Shown here piece by piece: positions 18,148 through 31,054 of a stretch of 64,000 nucleotides of DNA; positions within the stretch are counted from its first letter, which is position 1, and each line of letters opens with the position of its first letter. The position numbers and the translations under genes were made by a program. The stretch is taken from NCBI GenBank assembly GCA_015075225.1, contig JABTUQ010000001.1, positions 248,001 through 312,000 on the forward strand, written 5' to 3'. Under the pieces are notes generated by a model. That model searched no databases. It was not told the DNA's origin and was given only the letters and a program-made list of their open reading frames with translations. Source of the DNA: Burkholderiales bacterium. Lineage in GTDB: Bacteria; Pseudomonadota; Gammaproteobacteria; Burkholderiales; Nitrosomonadaceae.

Positions 18148-20958
18148 ATGACAATCGATTATAAAAAAACACTTAATCTACCGGATACCCCTTTTCCCAT
18201 GCGCGGCGATCTGGCCAGGCGCGAACCCATCATGCTCAAAGCCTGGCAGGAAAGAAATCTCTACCAGAAAATCCGCACGGCCTGTCAGGGGCGGCCCAAG
18301 TTTATCCTGCATGATGGCCCGCCCTATGCCAATGGCGATATCCATATCGGCCATGCCGTCAATAAAATCCTCAAGGACATCATTATCAAAAGTAAAACAC
18401 TTTCCGGTTTTGATGCGCCGTATGTTCCAGGCTGGGATTGCCATGGACTGCCGATCGAACATCAGATCGAAAAAAAGCACGGCAAGCATCTTCCGCCAGA
18501 TCAGGTACGCAAGCTATGCCGATCTTTTGCCCAGGAACAGGTTGAGCGGCAAAAGGCTGATTTTATCCGGTTGGGCGTGCTGGGTGACTGGGAGCATCCC
18601 TACCTCACAATGAATTATGCAACCGAGGCGGGCATTATTCGTGCGCTTGGAAAAATTTATCGCAACGGTCATCTTTATCTGGGGCAAAAACCGGTCAACT
18701 GGTGTATTGATTGTGGCTCTGCCTTGGCAGAAGCCGAAGTGGAATACGAAAACAAGCGATCACCCGCGGTCGATACTGGTTTTGAGGTAGATGACAAGGG
18801 ACGCTTTGAGCTTGCCAAAATCATGGCTACCGAAATTCCCGCCAGCACCCATATTTTTGCCGTGATCTGGACGACCACCCCCTGGACGCTGCCTGCCAAT
18901 CAGGCGGTATGTGTCCATCCCGAATTCGACTACAGTCTGGTCAGGACACCCCGGGGATGGCTGCTTCTCGCTTCAGAGCTGATGGATGCCTGTCTTGCCC
19001 GTTACCAGCTTGAAGGGCAGGTGGTAGCTTGCTGTAAAGGTCAATTGCTGGAAGGATTAAGCCTGCATCATCCTTTTGCAGATCGTTCGGTCAGGATCAT
19101 CTGCGGGCGGCATGTCACGCTGGAAGCGGGTACGGGTCTTGTTCATACTGCGCCGGCTCACGGTCTGGATGATTATTTCATTGGCCAGCAGTATGGTTTG
19201 ACCAGCGACAGTCCTGTCAAAGGGGATGGCAAATTTCTGGATCACACCCCGCTGGTAGGCGGGATGTTTGTCTGGAAAGCCAATGATGTCGTGATTGATA
19301 AGCTGAAAGGCGGTGGCCATTTGTTGCACGCGGAAGAGATCGAGCACAGTTACCCGCATTGCTGGCGACATAAAACGCCGATCATTTTTCGGGCAACACC
19401 ACAATGGTTTATCGGCATGCAGCGACAAACCGCTGGATCATCCTCCACAGAAACAGCATTGCGGGAGCTTGCCTTGCGCGCAGTGGAAGAAACCCGTTTT
19501 TACCCGGCATGGGGTAGGGCGAGGCTGGAAGCCATGATAAAAAATCGCCCCGACTGGTGTGTTTCACGGCAGCGTAACTGGGGAGTTCCCATGCCCTTCT
19601 TTGTTCACAAGGAAACACATGCACTTCATCCACGCACACTGGAATTGCTGGAGAAAGTGGCTGGGCTGGTAGAACAACAGGGCATCGAAGCCTGGTTCAG
19701 CCTTGATGCGGCTGAATTGCTGGGAGAGGATGCAGAGCATTACCAGAAGCTGCCGGATACGCTGGATGTCTGGTTTGATTCTGGCACGACGCATGAAACG
19801 GTATTGAAACAAGATACGCAATTGCGACATCCAGCCGATCTTTATTTGGAAGGCTCCGATCAGCACCGCGGCTGGTTCCAATCCTCTTTGCTGACCGGAT
19901 GTGCGATTGATGGACTCGCTCCTTACGCGGCCTTGCTGACCCACGGGTTTGTGGTGGATGGGCGCGGCTACAAAATGAGCAAGTCGAAGGGCAATGTCAT
20001 CGCCCCGCAAAAAATTGCTGATACACTCGGCGTGGATATTCTGCGACTATGGGTGGCTTCTACCGATTATTCCGGTGAGCTATCCATCTCTGATGAAATT
20101 CTCAAGCGCACGGTTGAAACCTACCGGCGTATTCGTAATACCCTGCGTTTCCTGCTGGCCAACCTGGCCGATTTCAACCCGGCCGCAAATGCATTGCCAC
20201 CACAGGAATGGGTGGAAATTGACCGCTACATGCTTGCATATACAGCGGCGTTACAGAACGAAATGCTCGGTTTTTACGAGCGTTACGAATTTCATCAAGC
20301 AATCGCCCGACTGCATCATTTCTGTTCTGAAGATCTGGGCGGATTCTATCTGGACATCCTTAAGGATCGCCTGTATACCTCGATAGAAAACGGAATTCCC
20401 CGGCGTTCTGCCCAGAATGCGCTTTACCACATCGCCCACAGCCTGGTGCGTTTGTTTGCGCCCGTGCTGAGTTTTACTGCCGAGGAGGTCTGGCAGGAGT
20501 TGAGTAAATCGGCAGATGACAGTGTATTTCTGCACACCTGGCATGATTTTCCGGACCAGCAAGGAGAAGCCGATAGACAAACCCTGATTCTCCGCTGGCA
20601 ACAGTTGCGTGAATTACGCGCCAAAGTGCTGAAACAACTTGAAGATGCGCGTATTCAGGGAAAAATCGGATCATCGCTGGCGGCCATCGTTGAAATCCGT
20701 GCATCGGACGAAGATTTTATTTTGCTGGATTCACTGGGAGAAGATCTCCGCTTTGTATTGATCACGTCCGAAGTCCGGTTGCAGCGTGCGAATAATACAA
20801 CTGAATCCACCATCAATGTGATCGCCAGCCCTCATACGAAATGCGAGCGTTGCTGGCATTACCGGCAGGATGTGGGCACTGTTACCGAACATTCTTCATT
20901 GTGTAATCGTTGTGTCGGCAATCTTGCAGGCTCTGGCGAACAACGCTACTTTGCCTGA
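18148..20958 (+). CDS. ileS: Isoleucyl-tRNA synthetase
   Basis: A 936-residue class I synthetase that charges tRNA-Ile. HIGH is at residues 66-69 ([18 protein letters not shown]) and KMSKS near residue 609 ([13 protein letters not shown]). The editing domain lies between ([18 protein letters not shown]). The C-terminal zinc-binding cluster is intact: CERCW near 899 and CNRC near 919. The length is that of bacterial type 1 IleRS. It is cotranscribed with ribF (one-base gap) and followed 40 bases later by lspA. Confidence 0.98.
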   Translation: MTIDYKKTLNLPDTPFPMRGDLARREPIMLKAWQERNLYQKIRTACQGRPKFILHDGPPYANGDIHIGHAVNKILKDIIIKSKTLSGFDAPYVPGWDCHGLPIEHQIEKKHGKHLPPDQVRKLCRSFAQEQVERQKADFIRLGVLGDWEHPYLTMNYATEAGIIRALGKIYRNGHLYLGQKPVNWCIDCGSALAEAEVEYENKRSPAVDTGFEVDDKGRFELAKIMATEIPASTHIFAVIWTTTPWTLPANQAVCVHPEFDYSLVRTPRGWLLLASELMDACLARYQLEGQVVACCKGQLLEGLSLHHPFADRSVRIICGRHVTLEAGTGLVHTAPAHGLDDYFIGQQYGLTSDSPVKGDGKFLDHTPLVGGMFVWKANDVVIDKLKGGGHLLHAEEIEHSYPHCWRHKTPIIFRATPQWFIGMQRQTAGSSSTETALRELALRAVEETRFYPAWGRARLEAMIKNRPDWCVSRQRNWGVPMPFFVHKETHALHPRTLELLEKVAGLVEQQGIEAWFSLDAAELLGEDAEHYQKLPDTLDVWFDSGTTHETVLKQDTQLRHPADLYLEGSDQHRGWFQSSLLTGCAIDGLAPYAALLTHGFVVDGRGYKMSKSKGNVIAPQKIADTLGVDILRLWVASTDYSGELSISDEILKRTVETYRRIRNTLRFLLANLADFNPAANALPPQEWVEIDRYMLAYTAALQNEMLGFYERYEFHQAIARLHHFCSEDLGGFYLDILKDRLYTSIENGIPRRSAQNALYHIAHSLVRLFAPVLSFTAEEVWQELSKSADDSVFLHTWHDFPDQQGEADRQTLILRWQQLRELRAKVLKQLEDARIQGKIGSSLAAIVEIRASDEDFILLDSLGEDLRFVLITSEVRLQRANNTTESTINVIASPHTKCERCWHYRQDVGTVTEHSSLCNRCVGNLAGSGEQRYFA

Positions 20959-20998
20959 TTATCAGGCAACAACCATAAAAAGTATTTAAGGGTACACG

Positions 20999-21481
20999 AT
21001 GAAACTCTATTTCAGTCTGATACTGGCAGCAATCATCCTGGTGCTGGATTTGCTCAGCAAGCGCTGGGTGGAGTTTAATCTGTCATACGGTCAGCAGATT
21101 GTCATCACAGACTTTTTTAATCTGGTGCTTGCGTATAACGCGGGTGCTGCATTCAGTTTTCTGAGTGATGCTTCCGGCTGGCAACGCTGGTTTCTCAGCA
21201 CTATTGCTGCTCTTGTGGCTGTTCTGATTGTTTACTTGTTGTATAAACATACATCAAACCGCCTGTTCTGCTTCGCACTGAGCCTGATTCTGGGGGGGGC
21301 GCTCGGAAACCTTTGGGATCGAATCACGCTTGGGCATGTCGTTGATTTTATGGACTTTCATGTGGTTGGCTATCACTGGCCGGCATTCAATCTTGCTGAT
21401 TCGGCCATTTTTTGCGGGGCGTGCCTGTTGATTCTGGATAGTATCCGGAACGGGCGGAACGACTCTGTTCAGGAAGGGTGA
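20999..21481 (+). CDS. lspA: Prolipoprotein signal peptidase
   Basis: A 160-residue aspartic protease with four transmembrane helices that removes signal peptides from diacylglyceryl-modified prolipoproteins. Catalytic Asp116 (LGHVVDFMDF) and Asp134 (FNLADSAIFCG) are both present, as are the conserved NLVLAYNAGAAFSFL and GGALGNLWDRI segments. It lies 40 bases downstream of ileS and probably shares its transcript. Confidence 0.97.
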   Translation: MKLYFSLILAAIILVLDLLSKRWVEFNLSYGQQIVITDFFNLVLAYNAGAAFSFLSDASGWQRWFLSTIAALVAVLIVYLLYKHTSNRLFCFALSLILGGALGNLWDRITLGHVVDFMDFHVVGYHWPAFNLADSAIFCGACLLILDSIRNGRNDSVQEG

Positions 21482-21557
21482 ATTTGATTCTTATCCGGCG
21501 ATTTCGCAAGGGCTTACCGGTATTTTGTAAACGATTTGCGATATAAGAGGTTGAATC

Positions 21558-22529
21558 ATGTCAAGCGATGACCAGATCAGAATTGATGGCGCGATAGCGC
21601 GCAAAACGCCTTACGGTATGCTGCGTGAACCTACTTTCTCGGGCGTGCTTTCCTTTATGCGCTGCCAGTTCCGCAAGGATTTGACAGGTGCTGATCTGGT
21701 CATCAGTGGTATACCACTCGATCTGGCGGTGTCTTACCGTTCCGGTACGCGCTTTGGCCCATTGGGAATTCGTCAGGCTTCGGCTGAAGTAGCTTCACTC
21801 AAGCCTTATCCATGGGGATTTGATCCATTCGAGCATCTTGCTGTTATTGATGCTGGTGATTGTTTTCTCGATGTTCACAACCCACTGACAATTCATGATG
21901 CAATCGCCAATCATGCCAGGCATATTCTGGCATCAGGTGCGCGCATGCTGACTTTTGGCGGGGATCATTCGATTTCCTATCCGCTGCTCAAGGCACATGT
22001 GGAAAAGATTGGAGCGCCATTGTCGTTGATTCATTTCGATGCACATTGTGATACCTGGCCAGATGCTTCACCTGCATCCCTGAACCACGGTTCCATGTTC
22101 TACAAGGCTGTTCGAGAGGGGCTGATTGATGTCGAACATTCTGTTCAGATTGGTATCCGTACCTGGAATGATGATTTTATGGGCATCAACATTCTCGATG
22201 CCAATTGGGTACACCGGCAGGGTACAGATGCGGTAATTGCCGAGATTGTACGCATTACAGGAGCCCGGCCAGCTTATCTTACTTTTGATATCGATTGCCT
22301 GGATCCTGCCTATGCGCCGGGTACAGGTACACCGGTTTGCGGAGGGTTATCCACTGCCCAGGCACTGGCAATCTTGCGTGGCCTTACCGGGATCAATATG
22401 GTTGGAATGGATATCGTTGAGGTATCTCCTCCTTATGATCACAGTCAGATCACTGCACTTGCTGCAGCGCATATTGCCTGCGACCTGATTTGCCTGCTGG
22501 CAAAACGTAAAATTGAAGGAGGGTTATAA
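21558..22529 (+). CDS. speB: Agmatinase-type ureohydrolase
   Basis: A 323-residue manganese ureohydrolase. Metal-binding motifs are complete: GGDHSISYP, HFDAHCDTW and TFDIDCLDPAYAPGTGTP. The overall match favours agmatinase (agmatine to putrescine and urea), although arginase- or guanidinobutyrase-like substrates cannot be excluded from sequence. In an ammonia oxidiser the urea released could feed ammonia supply, an inference. It lies 76 bases after lspA. A perfect palindrome spans its stop codon. Confidence 0.9.
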   Translation: MSSDDQIRIDGAIARKTPYGMLREPTFSGVLSFMRCQFRKDLTGADLVISGIPLDLAVSYRSGTRFGPLGIRQASAEVASLKPYPWGFDPFEHLAVIDAGDCFLDVHNPLTIHDAIANHARHILASGARMLTFGGDHSISYPLLKAHVEKIGAPLSLIHFDAHCDTWPDASPASLNHGSMFYKAVREGLIDVEHSVQIGIRTWNDDFMGINILDANWVHRQGTDAVIAEIVRITGARPAYLTFDIDCLDPAYAPGTGTPVCGGLSTAQALAILRGLTGINMVGMDIVEVSPPYDHSQITALAAAHIACDLICLLAKRKIEGGL

Positions 22530-22537
22530 CCCTCCTT
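22516..22537. terminator. Palindromic bidirectional terminator candidate between speB and ubiE
   Basis: A perfect 22-base palindrome: AAGGAGGG, TTATAA, CCCTCCTT. It includes the speB stop TAA at 22527-22529 and ends 12 bases before the ubiE stop, between two convergent genes. The stem is eight G/C-rich pairs. No long T-run follows on either side, so termination is likely but not certain. Confidence 0.55.
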
Positions 22538-22549
22538 GCAGGTTCTTCC

Positions 22550-23281
22550 TTAGAATTTATACCCGCGATGCAGAGCAACCACACCTGCTGTCAGATTAAA
22601 GTATTCAACGCGTTCGAATCCAGCATCCTGCATCAGTTGTTTTAGCTCTTCCTGCGAGGGGTGCATGCGTATGGATTCAGCAAGGTAGCGGTAGCTGGAA
22701 TCATCGCTGGCGATAATTTTTCCCATAAATGGTAGCGCCTTGAATGAATAGGTGTCATACAAAGGCTGCAGGGGTTTCCATACCTTGGAAAATTCCAGCA
22801 CAATAAGTGATCCACCAGGAGACAGGACGCGCCACATTTCACGCAGAGCCGCATCTTTGTGAGTCATGTTCCTCAAGCCGAAGGCGACACATACGCGATC
22901 AAAATAATTATCCGGGAAGGGCAGTTTTTCGGCATCACATTGGGCTACCGGTATGCTTTTGCCATCATTCAGCATACGATCCCGGCCAATCGATAGCATG
23001 GAATTATTGATATCTGTTAACCAAACTTCACCCGTGCTACCAGTTTTTTCAAGAAACAGCCGGGTGAGATCCGCTGTACCACCCGCAATATCGAGTACTC
23101 TGTCACCAGCCTTAACACCGCTGACATCAATTGCAAATCTTTTCCACAGGCGGTGTAACCCCATGGACATGAGGTCATTCATCAGGTTGTAGCGCGCAGC
23201 CACGGAATGAAAGACTTCTGCAACCTTGCGCGCTTTTTCTGTTTCCGAGATGGTCGTGAAACCGAAGTGTGTGGTATTCAT
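22550..23281 (-). CDS. ubiE: Ubiquinone/menaquinone C-methyltransferase
   Basis: A 243-residue SAM-dependent methyltransferase of quinone biosynthesis. Motif I is [15 protein letters not shown], preceded by [20 protein letters not shown], a UbiE signature. Later blocks [20 protein letters not shown] and LLVLEFSK-type residues ([11 protein letters not shown]) agree. I chose the ATG at 23281 ([10 protein letters not shown]), which gives the family length. A longer reading from 23386 overlaps the neighbouring gene. The DUF971 gene lies 47 bases upstream on the same strand. Confidence 0.95.
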   Translation of the reverse strand: MNTTHFGFTTISETEKARKVAEVFHSVAARYNLMNDLMSMGLHRLWKRFAIDVSGVKAGDRVLDIAGGTADLTRLFLEKTGSTGEVWLTDINNSMLSIGRDRMLNDGKSIPVAQCDAEKLPFPDNYFDRVCVAFGLRNMTHKDAALREMWRVLSPGGSLIVLEFSKVWKPLQPLYDTYSFKALPFMGKIIASDDSSYRYLAESIRMHPSQEELKQLMQDAGFERVEYFNLTAGVVALHRGYKF

Positions 23282-23328
23282 TGTTTTGAGGATATTCCGA
23301 ATGAAAAGTGGATATTTGATCGACAGGG

Positions 23329-23706
23329 TTATCTGGCTTCGCGGCTTCCGCCAGCCGTTTGCAGACGTTGCAAGTAATTTTGCCACATGGTTTCCTGGTT
23401 TAATCCGTAATCGTAGAGCAAATCCCAGGAATACAAGCCAGTGTTATGGCCATCGGAAAAGTCCAATCTGACAGCATAGCGGCCAACGGGTTCGATATGG
23501 GTAATAGCCACATTTTTCTTGCCGGTTTGCAGAATTTCCTGGCCTGGCTCATGGCCGCGCACTTCAGCCGAAGGTGAATAGACACGTAAAAATTCGCATG
23601 GAAAATCAAACGCCTTGCCATCGTTAAAGCTGACGCTTAACACGCCGGATTTTCGATGCAGCTTCAATTCTGTTGGAATAGGTGTTTGAGGATTGAGCCC
23701 AGCCAT
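23329..23706 (-). CDS. DUF971 family protein
   Basis: A 125-residue protein. Residues [34 protein letters not shown] and [20 protein letters not shown] match the DUF971 family, related to the N-terminal domain of gamma-butyrobetaine hydroxylase. Members are often encoded beside ubiE in proteobacteria, as here, and some are linked to iron-sulphur metabolism, but no activity is established. ATG at 23706. It lies 47 bases after the secF stop and is read in the same direction. Confidence 0.85.
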   Translation of the reverse strand: MAGLNPQTPIPTELKLHRKSGVLSVSFNDGKAFDFPCEFLRVYSPSAEVRGHEPGQEILQTGKKNVAITHIEPVGRYAVRLDFSDGHNTGLYSWDLLYDYGLNQETMWQNYLQRLQTAGGSREAR

Positions 23707-23753
23707 ATATACCGTCTGAAAATGAAAAAATATCCTGAAATAACAGGAAAATA

Positions 23754-24686
23754 TTAAGGCACGGCCTCTTCTTGTGGTTTGCGCACCGGTTTGATCAGAT
23801 CTTCCCGTTTGATTTCCAACAATAACAGGATAGGGCTGGCAATCATGATGGATGAATAAATCCCGAACAGGATACCAATCGTTAATGCCAGTGCAAAATT
23901 ATGCAGAATTTCCCCACCGAACAGGAACATGGAAACAACGACCATTTGCGTACTGCCGTGCGTGATAATTGTGCGCGACATGGTCTCGGTAATGGCATTG
24001 TCGATAATTTTGGGGACTGAAGCTTTTCTCATCTTGCGGAAATTCTCGCGAATCCGGTCGGAAATCACCACCGATTCGTTCACTGAATAACCCAGTATCG
24101 CAAGTACAGCAGCCAGTACTGTCAGATCGAATTCCCATTGAAAGAAGGAAAAACAGCCAATAATGGTCAGCACATCATGCAGATTGGCGATAATACAGGC
24201 CACGCCAAACTTCCATTCAAACCTGAATGCCAGATAGGCAACGATACTCAGCGAAACGAACAATAATGCGAGAAAACCGTTCTCCAGCAATTCATCTCCA
24301 ACCTGCGGGCCGACGAATTCCACACGTTTCATTTCCACTGAAGCATCATCTTTTCGGAGAGCTGCCATAACGGTTTCGGACAGATTGCCACCAGCCAGTT
24401 CTTCTTTGGCCGGGAGCCTGATCATGACATCGCGGGAAGTGCCGAAATTCTGGACAACGGCATCAGGCATGCCAATGCCTGAGAGTATCTGCCTGGTTTT
24501 ATTGAGGTCAGCCGGTTGCTGATAGCTGATTTCCATCACAGTTCCGCCGGTAAAATCCACTGCAAGGTTAAGTCCCTTGGTTGCAATAAAATAAACCGAG
24601 AAGATAGAAATGATCAGCGATAAGGTCATGGAGAATTTTCCCCAGCGCGTGAAGGGAATATCTCGTTCAAATCTGAAAAAATCCAT
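23754..24686 (-). CDS. secF: Protein translocase subunit SecF
   Basis: A 310-residue RND-like subunit with six transmembrane helices that, with SecD and YajC, uses the proton motive force to complete export through SecYEG. TM1 is followed by the conserved DFTGGTVMEI block and the first periplasmic domain. GYSVNESVVISDRIRENFRK is the signature of the fourth helix region and holds the conserved Asp/Arg. The start ATG at 24686 is 24 bases after the secD stop. Confidence 0.96.
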   Translation of the reverse strand: MDFFRFERDIPFTRWGKFSMTLSLIISIFSVYFIATKGLNLAVDFTGGTVMEISYQQPADLNKTRQILSGIGMPDAVVQNFGTSRDVMIRLPAKEELAGGNLSETVMAALRKDDASVEMKRVEFVGPQVGDELLENGFLALLFVSLSIVAYLAFRFEWKFGVACIIANLHDVLTIIGCFSFFQWEFDLTVLAAVLAILGYSVNESVVISDRIRENFRKMRKASVPKIIDNAITETMSRTIITHGSTQMVVVSMFLFGGEILHNFALALTIGILFGIYSSIMIASPILLLLEIKREDLIKPVRKPQEEAVP

Positions 24687-24710
24687 AATTATCCAGTACT
24701 GGTAGAGGTT

Positions 24711-26558
24711 TTAATGTTTGTTGCCAGCCTTATTGGGTATCTTGATGCCCCCAATGGGAACGCGTGACAGTTTACGGTTGCCATAAAACAAGTTGACCAG
24801 GCCGCGTGATACGGTCACTGCACTGAACATGGAAGTCAGAATACCCAGGCACAGTACAACAGCAAATCCTTTGACCGGGCCGCTTCCAAAGGTCAGCAAG
24901 CTCAGTCCCGCAAACAAGGTGGTCAGGTTTGCGTCAAGGATGACGTCCCAAGCCCGCTCATACCCAGCATGGATGGCGGCTTGTGGTGCGACTCCTTGTC
25001 GCAGCTCTTCCCGAATACGTTCATTGATCAGTACATTCGCATCAATAGCCATACCCAGTGTCAGTGCAATAGCTGCCATACCGGGCAGGGTTAGCGTGGC
25101 TTGCAGGATGGATAACAAACCTACCAGCAGCAACAGGTTCACCGCCAGCGCTGTGACGGAGATTACCCCAATGGCCGAATAGTACAGCGAAATAAACAAG
25201 GCCACGCCCAGAAAGCCGTAGAGTGTGGAGTTAATACCACGATCAATGTTTTCGGCACCCAGGCTGGGGCCTACGGTGCGTTCCTCAACGATCTCCATTG
25301 GTGCTGCCAGGGCGCCAGCGCGTAACAGCAAGGCAATATCCCGAGCTTCGACACTGTTCATCTGGCCGCTAATCTGCACACGGCCACCGCCAATTTCTTC
25401 GCGGATAACCGGTGCTGTCACGACTTCTGTCTGATTTTTCTCCACCAGCAGGATGGCCATGCGCTTACCGACGTTATTACGCGTGAGTTGCTTGAATATC
25501 CGTGAACCGTTGTTATCCAGTGTCACGTGAACAGCAGCCTGTTTATCCTGATCAAAACCAGGTTGGGCATCTGTGATGCGATCTCCGGTGAGTAATACCT
25601 GTTTTTTGACCAGGAGCTGCCCACCACTGCGTTCAGAAAGCAGCTCGGTACCGGCGGGAATAGAACCACGCAATGCGGCATCAATATCCCCGTCATCATC
25701 AACCATGCGTACTTCCAGAGTAGCCGTTCTGCCCAGAATGTCCTTGGCCTTGGCGGTATCCTGAACACCAGGTAACTGTACGATCACGCGATCAGTGCCA
25801 GCCTGCTGAATGATGGGTTCTGCTACGCCAAGCTCGTTTACCCGGTTGCGCAGGGTGGTGATATTGCGCTGTACCGCCGTGTTTTGCATGCGTGTCATTG
25901 CTTCCGGTTTGATTGAAGCAATGACACGCAATTCATTGCTGATATTTTCCGGCTTGAAGGCGAGATCCTCAAAAGTTTTGCCAAATTCTGCCATGGCTTT
26001 TTCGCGCGCCTGTTCATCCCGGAATTTGACAATAATTCTGGAACGCTCCCGTTCGATTCCTGCAGATGGAATTCTTTGCTCGCGCAGGGTGCTGCGCAGA
26101 TCGGCGTTATAACGATCAAGTGCTTTGGTCAGCGCTCCCGCCATATCCACCTGTAACATGAAGTGGACACCACCGCGCAGATCAAGTCCCAGATACATAG
26201 GCAGGGCACCAATGTGATGCATCCATTGTGGAGAGTTGGACAGCAGATTCAGCGCAACGACATAATCCTTGCCTACTTCTGCATCCAGAATATCCCGTGC
26301 CTTGATCTGGGTATCCGTATCGGCAAACCGGATCTTGATTCCACTGGATTCGAGAATCGTCCCGTTATAGGCCAGATTTTTTTGTTTAAGTGCTTGTTCA
26401 ATACGTTGCAGCAGAGCTGTATCGGTTGGTGTGCCAGAACGCAGGGGTGAAATCTGGACAGCAGGGGATTCACCAAAAAAATTGGGCAGGGTGTACAACA
26501 GCCCAAGCAGGATCGTGACGGTGATGACAATATATTTCCAGAGGGGGTAGCGATTCAT
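24711..26558 (-). CDS. secD: Protein translocase subunit SecD
   Basis: About 615 residues. MNRYPLWKYIVITVTILLGL is the first transmembrane helix, GLDLRGGVHFMLQVDM the conserved motif after it, then a large periplasmic domain (LRNRVNELGVAEPIIQQAGT, VQLPGVQDTAKAK) and five C-terminal helices with GMAIDANVLINERIREELRQG. It partners SecF downstream. I take the ATG at 26558; a TTG three codons upstream also fits. It is about 90 bases downstream of yajC. Confidence 0.96.
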   Translation of the reverse strand: MNRYPLWKYIVITVTILLGLLYTLPNFFGESPAVQISPLRSGTPTDTALLQRIEQALKQKNLAYNGTILESSGIKIRFADTDTQIKARDILDAEVGKDYVVALNLLSNSPQWMHHIGALPMYLGLDLRGGVHFMLQVDMAGALTKALDRYNADLRSTLREQRIPSAGIERERSRIIVKFRDEQAREKAMAEFGKTFEDLAFKPENISNELRVIASIKPEAMTRMQNTAVQRNITTLRNRVNELGVAEPIIQQAGTDRVIVQLPGVQDTAKAKDILGRTATLEVRMVDDDGDIDAALRGSIPAGTELLSERSGGQLLVKKQVLLTGDRITDAQPGFDQDKQAAVHVTLDNNGSRIFKQLTRNNVGKRMAILLVEKNQTEVVTAPVIREEIGGGRVQISGQMNSVEARDIALLLRAGALAAPMEIVEERTVGPSLGAENIDRGINSTLYGFLGVALFISLYYSAIGVISVTALAVNLLLLVGLLSILQATLTLPGMAAIALTLGMAIDANVLINERIREELRQGVAPQAAIHAGYERAWDVILDANLTTLFAGLSLLTFGSGPVKGFAVVLCLGILTSMFSAVTVSRGLVNLFYGNRKLSRVPIGGIKIPNKAGNKH

Positions 26559-26646
26559 GATGGCCAATGATTCAGGAGGATGAAGACAGCAGGAGATGAA
26601 ACCACGGTTTCAAAGAGCCAGGAAAGCCGTGGTATATGTCTGCGAA

Positions 26647-27123
26647 TTAGTTTTTTTCATTATCCGGGTTTGTGGATTCAGCAGCTGGTTCAGCTTCACT
26701 GTTTTCTGTTTCTTTATTTTTTTGTTCTTCCTGGCGAGGTTCACCAGATTTTTGTTTGTTGTTTTTCAGCATCCTGTTGCTTTTACCAGTTTCAACACTT
26801 TTCAATGTGCCTTTTGGCAACAATGTCTGTACGGAAGATTTGAGTACAACAATTTCAACACCGTCAGCAATTTCCATGGTGATGTAGCTGTCTCCTGCGC
26901 TTACAACCCGCCCCAGCTCTCCACCACTGATGACAATTTCATCTCCTTTCTGCAAACCGGCTTGCATTTCCTTCTGTTCCTTGGCGCGTTTGGTTTGTGG
27001 GCGAATCAACAGGAAATAGAAGATGACCAGAATACCAACCATGGGCAGAAAGCTCATCAACGTGGGATCGGCAGTCTGGGCGGCGCTATTGGCAGCCTGG
27101 GCAAAAGCATCATTTATGAGCAT
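26647..27123 (-). CDS. yajC: Preprotein translocase accessory subunit YajC
   Basis: About 158 residues with a single N-terminal transmembrane helix (FLPMVGILVIFYFLLIRPQTKR), the YajC signature, then KGDEIVISGGELGRV and ITMEIADGVEIVVLKSS. The C-terminal tail is long, charged and Glu/Asn-rich, longer than in E. coli (110 residues). The ATG at 27123 has the clear ribosome-binding site AAAGGAGAAG just upstream. The gene lies between tgt and secD in the conserved queA-tgt-yajC-secD-secF order. Confidence 0.94.
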   Translation of the reverse strand: MLINDAFAQAANSAAQTADPTLMSFLPMVGILVIFYFLLIRPQTKRAKEQKEMQAGLQKGDEIVISGGELGRVVSAGDSYITMEIADGVEIVVLKSSVQTLLPKGTLKSVETGKSNRMLKNNKQKSGEPRQEEQKNKETENSEAEPAAESTNPDNEKN

Positions 27124-27187
27124 ATATTCTTCTCCTTTGATCGGGTATGAATGAAAATAAAACAAGCGCACATTCTAACATGAAGTC

Positions 27188-29304
<2,117 letters not shown>

Positions 29305-29695
29305 GGTGCGGATTATACCGATGGCAAACAGCGTGCCAGTGTTTTTTAAGAAAAGCGTCCGATGAATACCTGAATTGACATCAACGCGGATCTTCATGCC
29401 GAAGTACTGCTGGCTACTTTTTTTCATCTGGCACATCCGCGGATCACGCTTGGCCAGCCAGCGAGATAAATGTGGTTTGTTTCATGGCAGCTGCAATTTA
29501 TAATACTTGGCGGGTCTTTAATTAAATCCCACATGGCCGCGCACTGTGTTTTGTAGATGGAGTATAAAGCGAGTGAGGTGGTGAATAGTTTGGCCTCTTC
29601 ACAACGAATCCAACACGGCAGTTCATTTGCAACACCATTACCTCAAAGCATTACGAAAAAATTACTGCTGGATTTTCAAATTCAAGGAGTGTGAT
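29305..29695. other. Divergent intergenic region upstream of queA and the lipoprotein hydrolase
   Basis: About 390 bases with no supported gene. It should contain the promoters of the minus-strand queA-secF cluster and of the plus-strand hydrolase, but I see no convincing -35/-10 pair, riboswitch or terminator. Confidence 0.5.
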
Positions 29696-30994
29696 ATGCG
29701 AACCCCATCTCCAGGGCTGCTTCTGGCAGCTTTGCTTGCCATGCTGTTATCAGCCTGCGCTTCCAATGACATCTACCGCAGCAACTTCGATAACTGTGTG
29801 GTAACTGCTCAGGAAAAATGCGAATCCCATACCATTCAGCAACACAATGTGGGATCGGATAGTGAATATTTGCTTGGTTTTGTCGAGATTGATGACCAGG
29901 GCCAACTTCGCAATCGTGCGCAAATGCAGGCTGTTCTGGATGAACTATATGCCTTGGCATCCAGGGAAAGTGTACTGATCAATGTATTTGTCCATGGCTG
30001 GCATCACAGTGCAAAACCGGGAGATTCCAATGTGGAAAGTTTCAAAGCCAGCCTGGCAGAGCTCAGCCGGGTCGAGCATCAATTGCATCCCGAAAAGGCA
30101 GCGCGCAGAGTAGTGGGGGTTTACGTTGGCTGGCGCGGAGAATCAATTGATGTGCCATGGATAAACAACATCACTTTCTGGGATCGCAAAAATACGGCCC
30201 ACGAAGTGGGTTATCTCGGGATGGCCGAGCTATTACTGAAACTGGAAGAAATTCGCAATGTTAAAAATACACAGGAACCGCCAGTAAAAAGCCGCTTGGT
30301 TATTCTTGGTCATAGCTTTGGTGGCGCCGCAGTGTACAGTGCCACGGCACAGATTTTGGCCGACCGTTTTATCAACAGTAGAAGTGGCAAAAATTATATT
30401 GGTGATGCGGAAGGATTTGGGGATCTGGTGGTATTGCTCAATCCAGCATTTGAAGCACTTAAATATGCACCGCTTTACGATCTGGCCCAGGCACGTTGCA
30501 GTTATTTTGAAGAACAGGCGCCACGCCTCGTGATCCTGACTTCGGAGGCGGATTACGCCACAAAATATGCTTTTCCAGCCGGTCGTGTTTTTTCAACTTT
30601 CTTTGAAACCCACGGCACGATAGAACGCAATGATTGCGGCAAGCCACTTGCCTATAGTGAAGGCGCGGCCGACCGTAGTACTGCGGGGCATTTCAAGCCA
30701 TTACAAAGCCACGAGCTTCGTCCGGCTGAAAAAATCAGGGAGCTGGATTACCGGAACGTGCAAAAAATCTGGAAAAAACAACAGACGAAGGGAGTTGCCC
30801 AGTTCGGCAGTACGCGATTATCCAGCCTGGATCATACAGTCGAACACAATCCTTATCTGAATGTGCGTGTGGATAAGCAGCTGATCAAGGATCATAACGA
30901 TGTGTTTGGCAAGGAAATCATGGAATTCATCCGCACATTGATCGTTGTATCCACGGGGGAAAGAGAATCCGTTACTGCGGGCGAGACAAAGTAA
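29696..30994 (+). CDS. Alpha/beta-hydrolase lipoprotein
   Basis: A 432-residue protein. A signal peptide ends in a lipobox (LAMLLSAC, Cys at about 18), so it should be membrane-anchored on the periplasmic side. The hydrolase core shows VFVHGWHH (oxyanion strand) and the nucleophile elbow LVILGHSFGGAAV; later FGDLVVLLNPAFEAL and SEADYATKYAFP are compatible with the acid region, and AGHFKPL could hold the catalytic His. It resembles putative esterase/lipase lipoproteins; the substrate is unknown. ATG at 29696 follows AAGGAG by six bases. Confidence 0.75.
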   Translation: MRTPSPGLLLAALLAMLLSACASNDIYRSNFDNCVVTAQEKCESHTIQQHNVGSDSEYLLGFVEIDDQGQLRNRAQMQAVLDELYALASRESVLINVFVHGWHHSAKPGDSNVESFKASLAELSRVEHQLHPEKAARRVVGVYVGWRGESIDVPWINNITFWDRKNTAHEVGYLGMAELLLKLEEIRNVKNTQEPPVKSRLVILGHSFGGAAVYSATAQILADRFINSRSGKNYIGDAEGFGDLVVLLNPAFEALKYAPLYDLAQARCSYFEEQAPRLVILTSEADYATKYAFPAGRVFSTFFETHGTIERNDCGKPLAYSEGAADRSTAGHFKPLQSHELRPAEKIRELDYRNVQKIWKKQQTKGVAQFGSTRLSSLDHTVEHNPYLNVRVDKQLIKDHNDVFGKEIMEFIRTLIVVSTGERESVTAGETK

Positions 30995-31054
30995 TTGTTC
31001 ATTCCGGAAGAAATGAATGAGGTTGTTTCTTGATAGAAGAGTCAGTTTTTTATG

